IMG/VR virus record: IMGVR_UViG_3300025853_000622
Span: 1-24,581 of that record
Reading direction: 5' to 3' (one strand)
DNA length: 24,581 bases
From: a virus
The notes under the pieces are model-generated. The model was not told where the DNA came from, made no database searches, and was given only the letters and a program-made list of their open reading frames with translations. Position numbers and translations under genes: made by a program. This document shows positions 6,519 to 15,554 of this stretch, in pieces; position 1 is the stretch's first letter, and each line of letters begins with the position of its first letter.

Positions 6519-7385
6519 ATGACTGATTCTCAAAATCAAATTCATGTTAAGCAGTTTAAAGATGATATTATCCAAGCTGTTCAACAAAACAATTCACGCC
6601 TTGATGGCACTGTTAGAAGAAAAGAAGCTGTAAAAGCTGAAGAATTTTTCTTTCACAAGTTAGGATCTTTTAACCTACTTGAAAAAACTTCTCGTAACGG
6701 AACTACTCCTTTTATTGATCCAGTACACACTAGAAGAAAAATGACTACTGCCGCTTTTCATGGCGCTTTATTTATTGACGACTTCGACACTGATCGTTCA
6801 ATCATTTCTGGTTTAGATTCTGACTACATGCAAGGCTTGATCAAAGCTGCAAAACGCAAAAAAGATGATGTGATCATCGCTGCTGCAACTGGTACTGCGT
6901 ATGAAGGTAAAGACGGCACAACTGCTTCTGCACTTCCTTCTTCTCAAAAAATCGTACACGGTTCTGCTGGTCTATCTTCTACTAAGCTTTTAAATGCTAT
7001 GGAAATCATCAAAGGCAACGATGTTGACCCTGAAGAAATGGTTTACTGTGCAATTACTGCTTCACAAGAAAACGACTTAATGCAAGACGAAAAAATCATC
7101 AATGCTGACTATACGGCAGGCGCGGTTCTTGATAAAGGCATTATTGGTAAATGGAACAATATCAACTTTATCCGCTCTGAAAGACTAGGTCTTGATGGCG
7201 ATTCTAATAGACAAGTCCTTCTTTATACTGAAAACGCTTTAGGTTTCGGTATGGCTAAAGATATTACTATGAAAGTTGGCGAAAACGCAGAACGTTCATT
7301 CACTAAAACTCTTTACCTTAAATTAGACGTTGGTGCTACTCGTATTGAAGACGAAAAAATCGTTGAAATCGCTTGTACTGAATAA
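6519..7385 (+). CDS. major capsid protein
   Basis: The main shell protein of the head. The 288 residues fit the short capsid proteins of podoviruses that have a separate scaffold, and recognisable stretches are KAEEFFFHKLGSFNLLEKTS, HTRRKMTTAAFHGALFIDDFD, DYMQGLIKAAKRKKDDVIIAAATGTAYEG and CAITASQENDLMQDE. The C-terminus has the GIIGKWNNINFIRSERLG strand region seen in this family. An HK97-type fold is expected from family knowledge, not from a visible motif. It follows the scaffold gene and a promoter-bearing leader. Synonymous codons differ from its neighbours (many GCT, ACT and CTT; fewer rare codons), consistent with very high expression. Confidence 0.92.
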   Translation: MTDSQNQIHVKQFKDDIIQAVQQNNSRLDGTVRRKEAVKAEEFFFHKLGSFNLLEKTSRNGTTPFIDPVHTRRKMTTAAFHGALFIDDFDTDRSIISGLDSDYMQGLIKAAKRKKDDVIIAAATGTAYEGKDGTTASALPSSQKIVHGSAGLSSTKLLNAMEIIKGNDVDPEEMVYCAITASQENDLMQDEKIINADYTAGAVLDKGIIGKWNNINFIRSERLGLDGDSNRQVLLYTENALGFGMAKDITMKVGENAERSFTKTLYLKLDVGATRIEDEKIVEIACTE

Positions 7386-7409
7386 TTAACCTTTAAATAA
7401 ATTAATATT

Positions 7410-7892
7410 ATGGCTGTTGTTACAACAAAAGGTTCAATCAACATTGACAATCTAGATTCAGATCCAATTGTTTTGAACTCAAAACTTTTTAACTCTCCTG
7501 TTTTAAGACAAGTAGAAACTGTTGCCATCGCTGCTGCTGATGACGATACTTCAACTTATACTATTGCAAGAGTTCCTTCTAACGCTGTATTGTCTAATCA
7601 ATCAGAAATCGAAAATGACGCTATCACTGGTGGTACTGACTTCAATGTGGGGTTCTACTACACTGATGGTACCGTTATTGATGATAACGCTTTATTAGAC
7701 GCTTTAGACTTAAGTTCAGCAACTTCAACTAAACTTCTAAGCGGTGTAGATAAAAACATCCGCAACCAAGAAGTTTGGCAGTTAGCTGGTCTTTCTTCTG
7801 ACCCTAAGAAAATGATTGACATCGTTTTGACTTCTGTAACAGTTGGTACTGCCGCAGGTGACATCACTATGGAAACTTTCTACACAGTTTAA
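7410..7892 (+). CDS. capsid-associated structural protein
   Basis: A 160-residue, beta-rich, acidic protein. Features include YTIARVPSNAVLSNQSEIENDAI, a G-T-D-F-NVGFYYTDGT strand pair, and near the end NQEVWQLAGLSSDPKKMIDIVLT followed by AGDITMETFYTV. This pattern (arrangement of 'RVPSNA', 'D..vG.Y', 'vWql.G...DP') is known to me from the gene that follows the capsid gene in related podoviruses, usually called a hypothetical structural or decoration protein. It shares the capsid gene's codon style, and the terminator right after it makes the pair one transcription unit. The exact role is unproved. Confidence 0.75.
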   Translation: MAVVTTKGSINIDNLDSDPIVLNSKLFNSPVLRQVETVAIAAADDDTSTYTIARVPSNAVLSNQSEIENDAITGGTDFNVGFYYTDGTVIDDNALLDALDLSSATSTKLLSGVDKNIRNQEVWQLAGLSSDPKKMIDIVLTSVTVGTAAGDITMETFYTV

Positions 7893-7899
7893 ACTCCAG

Positions 7900-7929
7900 T
7901 AGGGGGTGTAAAAGCCCCCTATTTCAATT
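7900..7929 (+). terminator. intrinsic terminator after the capsid unit
   Basis: TAGGGGGT (7900-7907) pairs with GCCCCCTA (7914-7921) around GTAAAA; seven Watson-Crick pairs plus one G-T pair. It is followed by TTTCAATTT. It lies eight bases after the stop of the capsid-associated gene, which is where a factor-independent terminator would separate highly transcribed capsid genes from the tail genes. The T-tract is broken, so read-through into the tail genes is likely. Confidence 0.8.
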
Positions 7930-7938
7930 TATAAGATT

Positions 7939-8241
7939 ATGACTAGAGGATTATCCGAAGCTACAATTACAGCTCAAAATACAGGAACAGAAGCCATAAG
8001 AGCAAATCAAACAGAAATAAACGCAACTGGTGATTTTGAAACTGGTTCTTTTGCTGGCACAGTTCATTTACAAAGACGTTTTATTGATAATGGTGTAGCT
8101 GGCAACTGGATTGATGTTGAAAGCTATATTGCTACATTTAATAAAATTATAAAAGAAGTAGAAACAGATGTTGAGTATCGTTTGTTTGTTAAAACTGGAA
8201 ATTTTTCTGGTACTTCTGCATATTTAAGACTTAGCTTCTAA
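7939..8241 (+). CDS. small beta-rich structural protein
   Basis: A 100-residue protein starting MTRGLSEATITAQNTGTEAI, then GDFETGSFAGTVHLQRRFIDN, a turn, and VEYRLFVKTGNFSGTSAYLRL. The alternating strands and the 'G-F-GTVHLQRR' to 'YRL...GNFSGTSAYLRL' pattern resemble small Ig-like or jelly-roll-like virion proteins found near tail genes. The function is unknown. It starts after the capsid terminator, and its TAA overlaps the next ATG by one base (TAATG). Confidence 0.65.
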   Translation: MTRGLSEATITAQNTGTEAIRANQTEINATGDFETGSFAGTVHLQRRFIDNGVAGNWIDVESYIATFNKIIKEVETDVEYRLFVKTGNFSGTSAYLRLSF

Positions 8242-8840
8242 TGACTTCTAAAACTTCTATTTGTAATAAAGCATTAAGAAAAATTGGCGTAAGTACATCA
8301 ATCAACATTGACACTGATACTTCGCCACAAGCTACTGCCTGCAAAGCAGTATATGACGATCTTCTTTTAGAAGTTTTAAGAGAACATGAATGGAACTTTG
8401 CTATTTTCAGAAAGAATTTAGCACAAGATTCCACAACTCCTGCTTACGAGTACTCTTATCGTTTTGTTTTGCCAACTTTCCCGATTATAGTTAGGTTGTT
8501 AGATGTGTATAACAACACTAACTATAAGATTGAAAATGGTTACTTACTAACCAATGAAACAACTGCAAAAATTAAATATGTAGGAAAAGAAACAGACCCT
8601 AATAAGTATGATTCTTTATTTATCGAAGCTTTCTCCTTAAGAATAGCTCAAGAAGTTTGTTTCGAACTTACTGGCGATAAAGGTTTAAATTCCTCTATGT
8701 TTGAATTGTATAATGTTGCATTACAGAACGCTAAAGACAAAAACTATCAAGAGGACAATCTAACACCAATCACTGGCAGTAAATACAACGATGCCAGAGA
8801 AACTTATTTTAGTAACGATATATCACAATTAGTTGAATAA
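8241..8840 (+). CDS. tail tubular protein A (T7 gp11-like)
   Basis: Forms the upper ring of the short tail, joining the portal to the nozzle. The 199 residues are the expected length, and the N-terminus TSICNKALRKIGVSTSINID, the helix ATACKAVYDDLLLEVLREHEWNFAIFRK and the later FIEAFSLRIAQEVCFELTGDKGLN are hallmarks of the gp11/adaptor family. It overlaps the previous stop by one base (TAATG) and ends one base into the next start, as expected for co-translated tail parts. I am confident of the family from pattern and position. Confidence 0.92.
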   Translation: MTSKTSICNKALRKIGVSTSINIDTDTSPQATACKAVYDDLLLEVLREHEWNFAIFRKNLAQDSTTPAYEYSYRFVLPTFPIIVRLLDVYNNTNYKIENGYLLTNETTAKIKYVGKETDPNKYDSLFIEAFSLRIAQEVCFELTGDKGLNSSMFELYNVALQNAKDKNYQEDNLTPITGSKYNDARETYFSNDISQLVE

Positions 8841-11269
8841 TGCCTAGAGTCTCAGAACTAAGGACAAATTTTACCGCTGGCGAACTTAGCAAGTTAGTTA
8901 ATGCAAGAGTTGACTTCGGTAGATATTATAACGGAAGTGAGACCGTAGAAAACTTCCTGCCCCTCCCCCAAGGACCATTATTCAGAAGAAAAGGCTTTAA
9001 ATTCATAGCTGAAACTAAAGACTCATCAAAGCAATCCTATCTAGTCGAATTTGAATTTAGCGACAGCCAATCTTACGCAATAGAGATGGGAGAAACCTAT
9101 ATGAGGTTTTTCAAAGATATTGCAAGAGTTTTAGAGAACGAAACAACAATCACAGGCGCAACACAAGCTAACCCTGTTGTTATAACAGATGCTGGACATC
9201 CCTATGCCAACGGAGATGTCATTATTATACAAGATGTAGCTGGAATGACAGAACTCAACGATAAGGAGTTCACAATTGCAAACAAAGCGACAAACACTTA
9301 TGAGCTACAAGGGATAGATGGCACAGGTTACACAGCTTATTCATCTGGCGGAACTTCTTCAAGAATACATGAGGTTGCTACGCCTTACCTAGAAAGCGAA
9401 ATACCTGATGTTAGATATGTGCAAGATTCTGATGTTATGTATTTTGTGCATCCTAACCACCCAATCTACAAACTAACCAGACTTGCGACTAATTCGTTTA
9501 ATTTCTCTGAACTTACTTTACTTAAGGGTCCATTTGTTGCCGAAAATATCGTATCAACCGATTTAGTAGCTTTAACTGGCGGCTCTCCATGGGGTGAAGG
9601 GGATAGTGGAACATTAACAGCAAGTGGCGGCCATACGCCTTTTACCTCTGATCACGTAGGCGGACTATGGAAAATAAGAAGCGGCACAGATATTGCTTTT
9701 CTTAAAATAACCGCCTTCACAAGCTCAACAATAGTTACCGTAGAGTTTCAAGCTGCAATTCCTGCATCTTTACAAACAGGTACTCATTTTACTTGGAGTG
9801 AGGGAGAGTTTAGCGATGCTAGATCACATCCCTCTTGCATTGCTCTACACGAACAAAGAATGATACTTTCTGGCACTTCTTTTAACCCTCGCAAAGTGTT
9901 CTTCTCACAATCAAACGCTGATTATGAAAACTTTGAGGCTGGTACAGAAGACAATGACGCATTTAATATTAAAACTGCTTCCCAAAAAGGTGATATTAAA
10001 TGGCTATTCTCCGATGAGGTCTTGTTTATTGGAACGACTAACGGCATATTTAGAGCTACTAGCTCATCAAATGGATCTGTACTAACACCTAGCGACATCG
10101 ATGTAAAAAGACATATATCTTTCGGCTGCTCAAACATTCCACCTAGATTAGTAGGAAGTTCGCCACTTTATCTTCAAAAAAGCAACAAGAAGATTAGGTC
10201 TATTAATTACAATATTAATAGCGATAAATATGCAGCGCAAGATCTAACTGTTGACGCTAATCATATCACAGGAGATGGTATAGTTCAACTATCATATCAG
10301 CAAGATCCGCTTTCGAATCTATGGGCTGTGCGTAGCGATGGCCAACTAGCCTTGTTAAGTAGTGAGCAAGATCAAGAGGTTTTGGCTTGGTATAGGTTTA
10401 CTACACAAGGTAGTTTTGAGTCCATAGCGGTAATTAACAGCGCAGATGATACTGATGAAAATTACGCTATAGTAAATAGAACAATTGATGGCTCAACTAA
10501 GAGATATGTTGAAGTACAAGATCCTAATTTTTTAGTCTCTAACTTTTATAGAACTTATCTTGATTCATTTTTAACATATAACGGAACTCAATCTATAGTT
10601 TTAACACTAGATTCTTCTAACGCAGAAGCTGCTAGCTCCTTATTCACATCAGATGATATAGGAAAGGAAATTCACGACTTAGACGGAAACGGCAGAGGCT
10701 TGATCACTGCTTATGTTGATGATCAGAATGTCACCTTAGATATACTAGAGCCATTCGCAAATGACAGCCTAACTAATTGGGCTTTTGCAGTAAAAACCAT
10801 AACTGGATTAGACCATTTAGAAGGTGCTACAGTATCTATATGTTCGGATGGAGCGACTATTCCTGACCAAGTAGTCTCTAATGGAGTTGTTACTTTAAAC
10901 CTAGCTGGTGCCATAGTTCATGTAGGTTTATCTTACACCTCTACGCAAAAATCAATGCCTATCGAGGCAAGAGCCTTAGCTCAGACGATAGGATCGACAC
11001 AAAGTAAATTAGATCGAATTGATACAGTTTCTATACGACTTGAGGACACAAACGGTGGCAAAATTATATCTAGTGAAAATACAGTTGTAATTCCTGCAAG
11101 ATCAACTAATAATAACATGAATGAAACACCTCCTCTATTTGAAGGTGACAAAGAAATCAGAACTGGTGGAACTTGGGGAACGATTAGTCAAATTTCAGTT
11201 GTCCAAGATGGGCCACAACCAATGACTATCAAAGGTATAACTTATAAAGTAACGGTAAATGATAAGTAA
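8840..11269 (+). CDS. tail tubular protein B (T7 gp12-like nozzle)
   Basis: Makes the nozzle that closes the tail until DNA is ejected. The 809 residues match the nozzle family, which opens with FTAGELSKLVNARVDFGRYYNGSETVENFLPLPQGPLFRRKG (residues 11-52) and later has HPSCIALHEQRMILSGTSFNPRKVFFSQ. Residues of about 104-173 look like an inserted FCCH-type domain (GATQANPVVITDAGHPYANGD to GIDGTGYTAYSSGGT), which is common in phage tail proteins. A second strand-rich insertion lies near 590-660. It overlaps the next gene by 11 bases. No enzymatic motif is visible. Confidence 0.92.
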   Translation: MPRVSELRTNFTAGELSKLVNARVDFGRYYNGSETVENFLPLPQGPLFRRKGFKFIAETKDSSKQSYLVEFEFSDSQSYAIEMGETYMRFFKDIARVLENETTITGATQANPVVITDAGHPYANGDVIIIQDVAGMTELNDKEFTIANKATNTYELQGIDGTGYTAYSSGGTSSRIHEVATPYLESEIPDVRYVQDSDVMYFVHPNHPIYKLTRLATNSFNFSELTLLKGPFVAENIVSTDLVALTGGSPWGEGDSGTLTASGGHTPFTSDHVGGLWKIRSGTDIAFLKITAFTSSTIVTVEFQAAIPASLQTGTHFTWSEGEFSDARSHPSCIALHEQRMILSGTSFNPRKVFFSQSNADYENFEAGTEDNDAFNIKTASQKGDIKWLFSDEVLFIGTTNGIFRATSSSNGSVLTPSDIDVKRHISFGCSNIPPRLVGSSPLYLQKSNKKIRSINYNINSDKYAAQDLTVDANHITGDGIVQLSYQQDPLSNLWAVRSDGQLALLSSEQDQEVLAWYRFTTQGSFESIAVINSADDTDENYAIVNRTIDGSTKRYVEVQDPNFLVSNFYRTYLDSFLTYNGTQSIVLTLDSSNAEAASSLFTSDDIGKEIHDLDGNGRGLITAYVDDQNVTLDILEPFANDSLTNWAFAVKTITGLDHLEGATVSICSDGATIPDQVVSNGVVTLNLAGAIVHVGLSYTSTQKSMPIEARALAQTIGSTQSKLDRIDTVSIRLEDTNGGKIISSENTVVIPARSTNNNMNETPPLFEGDKEIRTGGTWGTISQISVVQDGPQPMTIKGITYKVTVNDK

Positions 11270-11675
11270 AGAATTTAAGTTAGATCATTTAGACTTGGTT
11301 AATTTTAAGATAAATTATCCTAATTTAAACGAATTAAAAGGCGAAGTATACCCTTTTGACGAGGATAAAGCTTTGACTTATATAAAAGACGACAAGATTA
11401 TATTTTGTTGCGGATTAAAGCTAGTTAGGAGGGGTGTGGCGCATTGCTGGGTGATTCCTAGTGTTTATGTGGATAATTACGCAAAAAGCTTCTACAAAGA
11501 GATTAATAATCTCTTAGAGAGTTATGTAAAAAAAATGAATATTCATCGGGTGCAAACCACAATTACCGATGAGTTCGTGAAGTGGATAGAAATGTTAGGG
11601 TTTGAAAAAGAATCCACATTAAAACAAATGACCTTCGATAAGAAGGATGAATATTTTTATACTAAATTTTATTAA
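11259..11675 (+). CDS. T7 gp13-like / GNAT-like internal virion protein
   Basis: A 138-residue protein. The strand-helix order, with AHCWVIPSVYVDNYAKSFYKEINNLLESYVKKMNIHRVQTTI followed by FVKWIEMLGFEKESTLKQMTFDKKDEYFYTKFY, resembles the acetyltransferase (GNAT)-like fold attributed to T7 gp13, a protein needed for assembling the internal core. The last part 'wie.lGFe.E..l' is a common GNAT C-terminal element. Whether it binds acetyl-CoA cannot be told; a glycine-rich acceptor loop is not evident. It starts inside the end of the nozzle gene and sits first in the internal protein series, like gp13. Confidence 0.7.
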   Translation: MISKEFKLDHLDLVNFKINYPNLNELKGEVYPFDEDKALTYIKDDKIIFCCGLKLVRRGVAHCWVIPSVYVDNYAKSFYKEINNLLESYVKKMNIHRVQTTITDEFVKWIEMLGFEKESTLKQMTFDKKDEYFYTKFY

Positions 11676-11677
11676 TT

Positions 11678-12115
11678 ATGGCAACAGGCGCAGTAATTGG
11701 TGGAGCGGTCTTATCTGGCGGAAGTCAAATATATGGCGGTATTCAAGCTAGAAAAGCAGCAAAAGAACAACAAGCAGCTTTAGACGCTAGGGCAAGACTA
11801 GAAAGAGAATCTGCGGAGTTTGAAGCTATTCAAGCTGGTCGTAAGTTTGATAAGTTGCTAGGTACGCAGAAAGCTAGAATATCTGGAAGCGGCATAATGC
11901 TTGAAGGGTCGCCGATGATGCTAATTGAAGAGACTTTAAGAGATAAAGCGGAAACTATCGCTAACATAAAAAGACATGGACAAGCAAGATCTGATGCTTT
12001 AAAAGCTCAAGCTGGCAACGTTAGAGATGCTGGAAGAGATGCTTTAACCTCTTCTATTATCGGAGCCTTTGGCACTGGATTAAAAACAGCAAGTAAATTT
12101 GGAGGCTCTAAATAA
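11678..12115 (+). CDS. internal virion protein (T7 gp14-like position)
   Basis: A 145-residue protein with a Gly/Ala-rich, small-residue N-terminus (ATGAVIGGAVLSGGSQIYGGIQA) that may insert in membranes, a long charged helix (RKAAKEQQAALDARARLERESAEFEAIQ), and a second amphipathic region ending in SSIIGAFGTGLKTASKFGGSK. In T7, gp14 is the ejected protein that enters the outer membrane; size, composition and location agree. It begins two bases after the previous stop and its own stop overlaps the next ATG as TAATG. Confidence 0.75.
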   Translation: MATGAVIGGAVLSGGSQIYGGIQARKAAKEQQAALDARARLERESAEFEAIQAGRKFDKLLGTQKARISGSGIMLEGSPMMLIEETLRDKAETIANIKRHGQARSDALKAQAGNVRDAGRDALTSSIIGAFGTGLKTASKFGGSK

Positions 12116-13704
12116 TGGTAATGATTCCAAGAAGTCAGGGTGTAACAGTAGGAAAGACAACCGAAACTGGCCTTGCGCCAAAATCTATAGCGCAAACTCA
12201 AATAATACCTAACGCACTAGCTAATCTAGGCGGCACTATTTCATCAATAGGTATTAATAAACTCCAACAAGAACAAGCCGAGCAAAGAAAGGCTCAAGAA
12301 GAGTTTCAAGCGACACAAGCTTTGGATTTTAGAAATAAGCTTAGAGAGTTTGATAATCAAGCAAAAATTAGATTATCTGAATCAGCTAACGATCCAGAGA
12401 TTATAAACGGTGCAAAAGAAAAAATAAGCGAAGAAAGGAAGAATTATTTTGAAGAGTTAAGCGCATCTTACGGTGACGACAAAAGACTCCAAAAGGTTCT
12501 TCAACAAGAATACGAAACCAGTCAGGTAAGCTTAGATTTTAGTGTCGATAAAGAGCTATCTAACAAGAGAAAGACTTATGCAAAGAACGCTCTTTATAGC
12601 ACGGTTTTCGACTTAGAAAATAGGTTTAATAACGCCAAAAGAGAAGAAGATTTAATTCAAGTAAGTCAGGATTTAAGCGACACATTAAATTTAGGTTTAA
12701 AGCAAAACCTTGTGAGTGTAAAGGAGATAAACTCTATTGAAAATAGGATAAGAGAGTCAAGGAAGAGAAAAGAGAAGGTGCAGGCCGATTTACTAGAAAA
12801 GGCTCAAAAACTAAGGTTTAGCGATCCGTGGAAGTTTGTCGATACCTTCGATAAAGAAGATGTGCCAGAAATTGATTTAGTAAACGTTGAAAACTCCGCT
12901 GAGAGCCTAGAAAAAAGAATTGAATTTGTTTCAAAAAAAAGCGAGCAATATCAAATTGATATGCCCCTGCTTAATAAAAATGAATCCGAAGCTTTAATTA
13001 AAACACTAGAATCAGCTACCCCAGAGAATGCAACAGGTTATTTAAATAGTTTAACGAGCAATATCACGGAAGAGCAAAAAGACTTATTAGCTAAAAACAT
13101 ATTTGAAGAAAATAAATCACTTGGTTTAGCGATTACCCTTGCCAATGAGGACGGCAAAACATCTTCGGAAATACTATCTGGTAGTAAAGCTATAAAAAGT
13201 AAAGTGGTTACAATGCCTAGTCCTAATACTATGAGGAATAAGTTCTTAGATATCGCTGGAGACGCTATTGTTCAACAGGATTATAGGGAGGCTTCAATAG
13301 AGGCTATAACAAATATATACGCTCACAAAGCCGTTTCTAATAATATCAATGATACTAACACAGATCAAGAACTAATAGAGAAGTCAATTAAACAAGTTTT
13401 TGGTGATATAATCGAAGTCAACGATTCGAAGGTTGTGGGTTTTAGAAAGAATGACGGTAAATTTATCAGTGAAAGTGAGTTTGAGGATCTTTTTGATGGA
13501 CTAGACAGGGCTACTATTATGAGTGTGCAAGGTGATGTTCCTAGAATAGCTAATGGTAGTGAATTAAGTGAGGATGCCTTAAAAGATGCCCAGCTTGTTG
13601 TCGTGGGTGATGGGCTTTACACTATAAGTTTATATGACGAATTTGCCGTAGATAAACAAGGGAATCCTTTTGTGCTTAACCTTAAAGAAATTTATAACAG
13701 ATAA
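12115..13704 (+). CDS. internal virion protein (T7 gp15-like position)
   Basis: A 529-residue, largely helical protein with coiled-coil stretches (KLQQEQAEQRKAQEEFQATQALDFRNKLREFD; KRKEKVQADLLEKAQKL). The N-terminus IPRSQGVTVGKTTETGLAPKS and the distal helices resemble ejection-core proteins. There is no signal, membrane or enzymatic motif. T7 gp15 is ejected to form part of a trans-envelope channel; the same role is inferred here from order and helical content. It overlaps both neighbours by one base (TAATG), which favours co-translation. ATG at 12115 is preferred, though ATG at 12121 is possible. Confidence 0.75.
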   Translation: MVMIPRSQGVTVGKTTETGLAPKSIAQTQIIPNALANLGGTISSIGINKLQQEQAEQRKAQEEFQATQALDFRNKLREFDNQAKIRLSESANDPEIINGAKEKISEERKNYFEELSASYGDDKRLQKVLQQEYETSQVSLDFSVDKELSNKRKTYAKNALYSTVFDLENRFNNAKREEDLIQVSQDLSDTLNLGLKQNLVSVKEINSIENRIRESRKRKEKVQADLLEKAQKLRFSDPWKFVDTFDKEDVPEIDLVNVENSAESLEKRIEFVSKKSEQYQIDMPLLNKNESEALIKTLESATPENATGYLNSLTSNITEEQKDLLAKNIFEENKSLGLAITLANEDGKTSSEILSGSKAIKSKVVTMPSPNTMRNKFLDIAGDAIVQQDYREASIEAITNIYAHKAVSNNINDTNTDQELIEKSIKQVFGDIIEVNDSKVVGFRKNDGKFISESEFEDLFDGLDRATIMSVQGDVPRIANGSELSEDALKDAQLVVVGDGLYTISLYDEFAVDKQGNPFVLNLKEIYNR

Positions 13705-15554
13705 TGTCTTTAGCTACGTTTATAAAAAAAGAGACAGCCCCAATAGGCAATCAACCAATCCAGCAAGAGCCTTCATCTTTTACAGATGTATTATCTAAGC
13801 AGTTTAGGTCTTTTAGGGATAATTTCATCACAACATCTAGATCAAACCTTATCAACGATCAAAAATCAGAGCGGGCTAAACTGTTCGAGGAAATAGAGGG
13901 TGGAAAATTAGACCCAGCGAGAGCTAGTAATTATAAGCCTTTTGAGGAACCAAGTGCGCAAGCCGTTTTGGAGTTGGGGCCTATTCACATTTCTAACATG
14001 AGGAAGAAGCACGATGAAAAATATATAGAAGATTATATTGCCGAGCTAAAACAAAAAGAGCCTGAGAAATACAAGAATATTTTGACAAAAGAAGAATTAG
14101 AAGACCAAGCGAGGAAAACGGCCAAGTTGTCAAAGTTAGAAGCTCAACAAGCCTCGGCAAGATCTGGTACATTTTCTGGCGTTTCTGCTAATTTATTAGG
14201 TGGTATAGGGGCAGTTGCTACCGATCCTATTAATATTGCTGTACTGCCATTTGGGGCGGCTAGAGGTGCTGGGGTGTTAAGAACAGTTTTAATTGAGGCT
14301 GGAGTTAATGCAACAGCAGAATTGGCAACCCAGCCATTCGTGTCTAAGTGGCAAAAAGAATTGGGCGAAGATTATGGGTTTAAAGAGGTGGTGGAAAATG
14401 TCGGATTTGCCGCTTTATTTGGCGGCTCTATGGCTGGAGCGTTGAAAGGAGCTAAACCGTCTGCTATGCTTATTTATAATAAGATGTCTAAAATTAAAAA
14501 TCTAAAACCTTCTCAAAAGATAGCGGCATCTTATATGTCAAAGGTAGCTCATTTAAAAGAGGCTATGCCGTTCGTTAGAAGTAAAACACTTGTTGAAACC
14601 AAGAAGCATTACGACAGCGTAAAAGCAGCGTCAGAAGCTCTTGAAAATGGAAAAAAAGTGAAGCCTGATGATATTAAAGTCACGGAGTCAGAATTTCTTG
14701 CTTTAGATACAAAGCCAAAAAGAGGCGACACACAAATTGAAAAAGCCAGATTAGCAGAGCTTGAAAGGTTTAAAAAAGATAAAGACCCTTTGGTTTTAGA
14801 AGCCTCTAAATTTGATAATGTTGATGATTTTATAGAATCTGTTCCAATTAAAAAAGGATCTTTAGATGGCGCTATGGGGCATAGACCAACAAAAACAGGT
14901 GCAAACGCTAGTAATATTACACAAGAAGTTTCTGAGATGGGTTTTCCTGATGATTTTTATAAAAATCCTCAATACTACGAGGATATGAGTGATAAATCTG
15001 TCAAAGAATCTTTTAACGCATTAACGAATGTTAAAGGAAGTCCTGATGCGGAGATAACGATTTACAGAGCATCACCAAAAAAAGAATTAAGAACGGGAGA
15101 CTGGGTTACTTTGTCGAAAGAATATGCAAAAGGCGAAAGTTTAGCAGAAGGGGTAAAGGTTCATTCTTTTAAAGTAAAGGCCAAAGAGATAGAGTTTGCA
15201 GGAGATAGTATTAATGAGTTTGGATATTGGGGTCATAACAGTAAAACAAAAGAACAGCTAACAGAAGCATTTAATAAAGCCAAAAAAGAACCAACCCAGA
15301 ATCAACCCAGAGTCAACCCAGAGTCATCCAATAAAGACGTATTAGAACCCGACTTTATGGATAGGTTGTTAGATGAAAGCAACAACCCTCAATTCATACA
15401 AGCTGAAGATATTAATTTTAGAGCATTAGCAGAAGAAAACCCGGACTTGCTAATTTCCTTAGAAGATGGAGAATTTAGGATAGGAGAATTACTAGAAAGA
15501 TTCGATAATGACGAAAACTTTTTAAAGCAAATAACAACTTGTACAATAGGATAA
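13704..15554 (+). CDS. internal virion protein with a possible ADP-ribosyltransferase-like domain
   Basis: A 616-residue member of the ejection-protein series. Residues 150-255 form Gly/Ala-rich helices (SGVSANLLGGIGAVATDPINIAVLPFGAARGAG) typical of internal virion proteins. A distinct region at about 388-515 contains GHRP (392-395), PDDFYKNPQYYEDMSD, DAEITIYRASP (Arg-455), GDWVTLSKEYAKG (467-477), and NEFGYW (Glu-505). The order R, then T-S with Y-A, then E resembles the R-S/T-E signature of ADP-ribosyltransferases; similar GHRP regions occur in other phage proteins from memory. An 11-bp triple repeat follows at 15292-15324. Catalysis is an inference; the structural role is likelier. The start overlaps the preceding stop (TAATG). 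Confidence 0.7.
   Translation: MSLATFIKKETAPIGNQPIQQEPSSFTDVLSKQFRSFRDNFITTSRSNLINDQKSERAKLFEEIEGGKLDPARASNYKPFEEPSAQAVLELGPIHISNMRKKHDEKYIEDYIAELKQKEPEKYKNILTKEELEDQARKTAKLSKLEAQQASARSGTFSGVSANLLGGIGAVATDPINIAVLPFGAARGAGVLRTVLIEAGVNATAELATQPFVSKWQKELGEDYGFKEVVENVGFAALFGGSMAGALKGAKPSAMLIYNKMSKIKNLKPSQKIAASYMSKVAHLKEAMPFVRSKTLVETKKHYDSVKAASEALENGKKVKPDDIKVTESEFLALDTKPKRGDTQIEKARLAELERFKKDKDPLVLEASKFDNVDDFIESVPIKKGSLDGAMGHRPTKTGANASNITQEVSEMGFPDDFYKNPQYYEDMSDKSVKESFNALTNVKGSPDAEITIYRASPKKELRTGDWVTLSKEYAKGESLAEGVKVHSFKVKAKEIEFAGDSINEFGYWGHNSKTKEQLTEAFNKAKKEPTQNQPRVNPESSNKDVLEPDFMDRLLDESNNPQFIQAEDINFRALAEENPDLLISLEDGEFRIGELLERFDNDENFLKQITTCTIG
15292..15324 (+). repeat. three 11-bp tandem repeats inside the internal virion protein gene
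   Basis: The unit CAACCCAGAGT occurs at 15303-15313 and 15314-15324, and the unit CAACCCAGAAT with one change at 15292-15302. Three copies make 33 bases and keep the frame, whereas loss or gain of one unit would shift it. It encodes the linker TQNQPRVNPES between the ART-like region and the C-terminal part of the protein. Confidence 0.85.
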
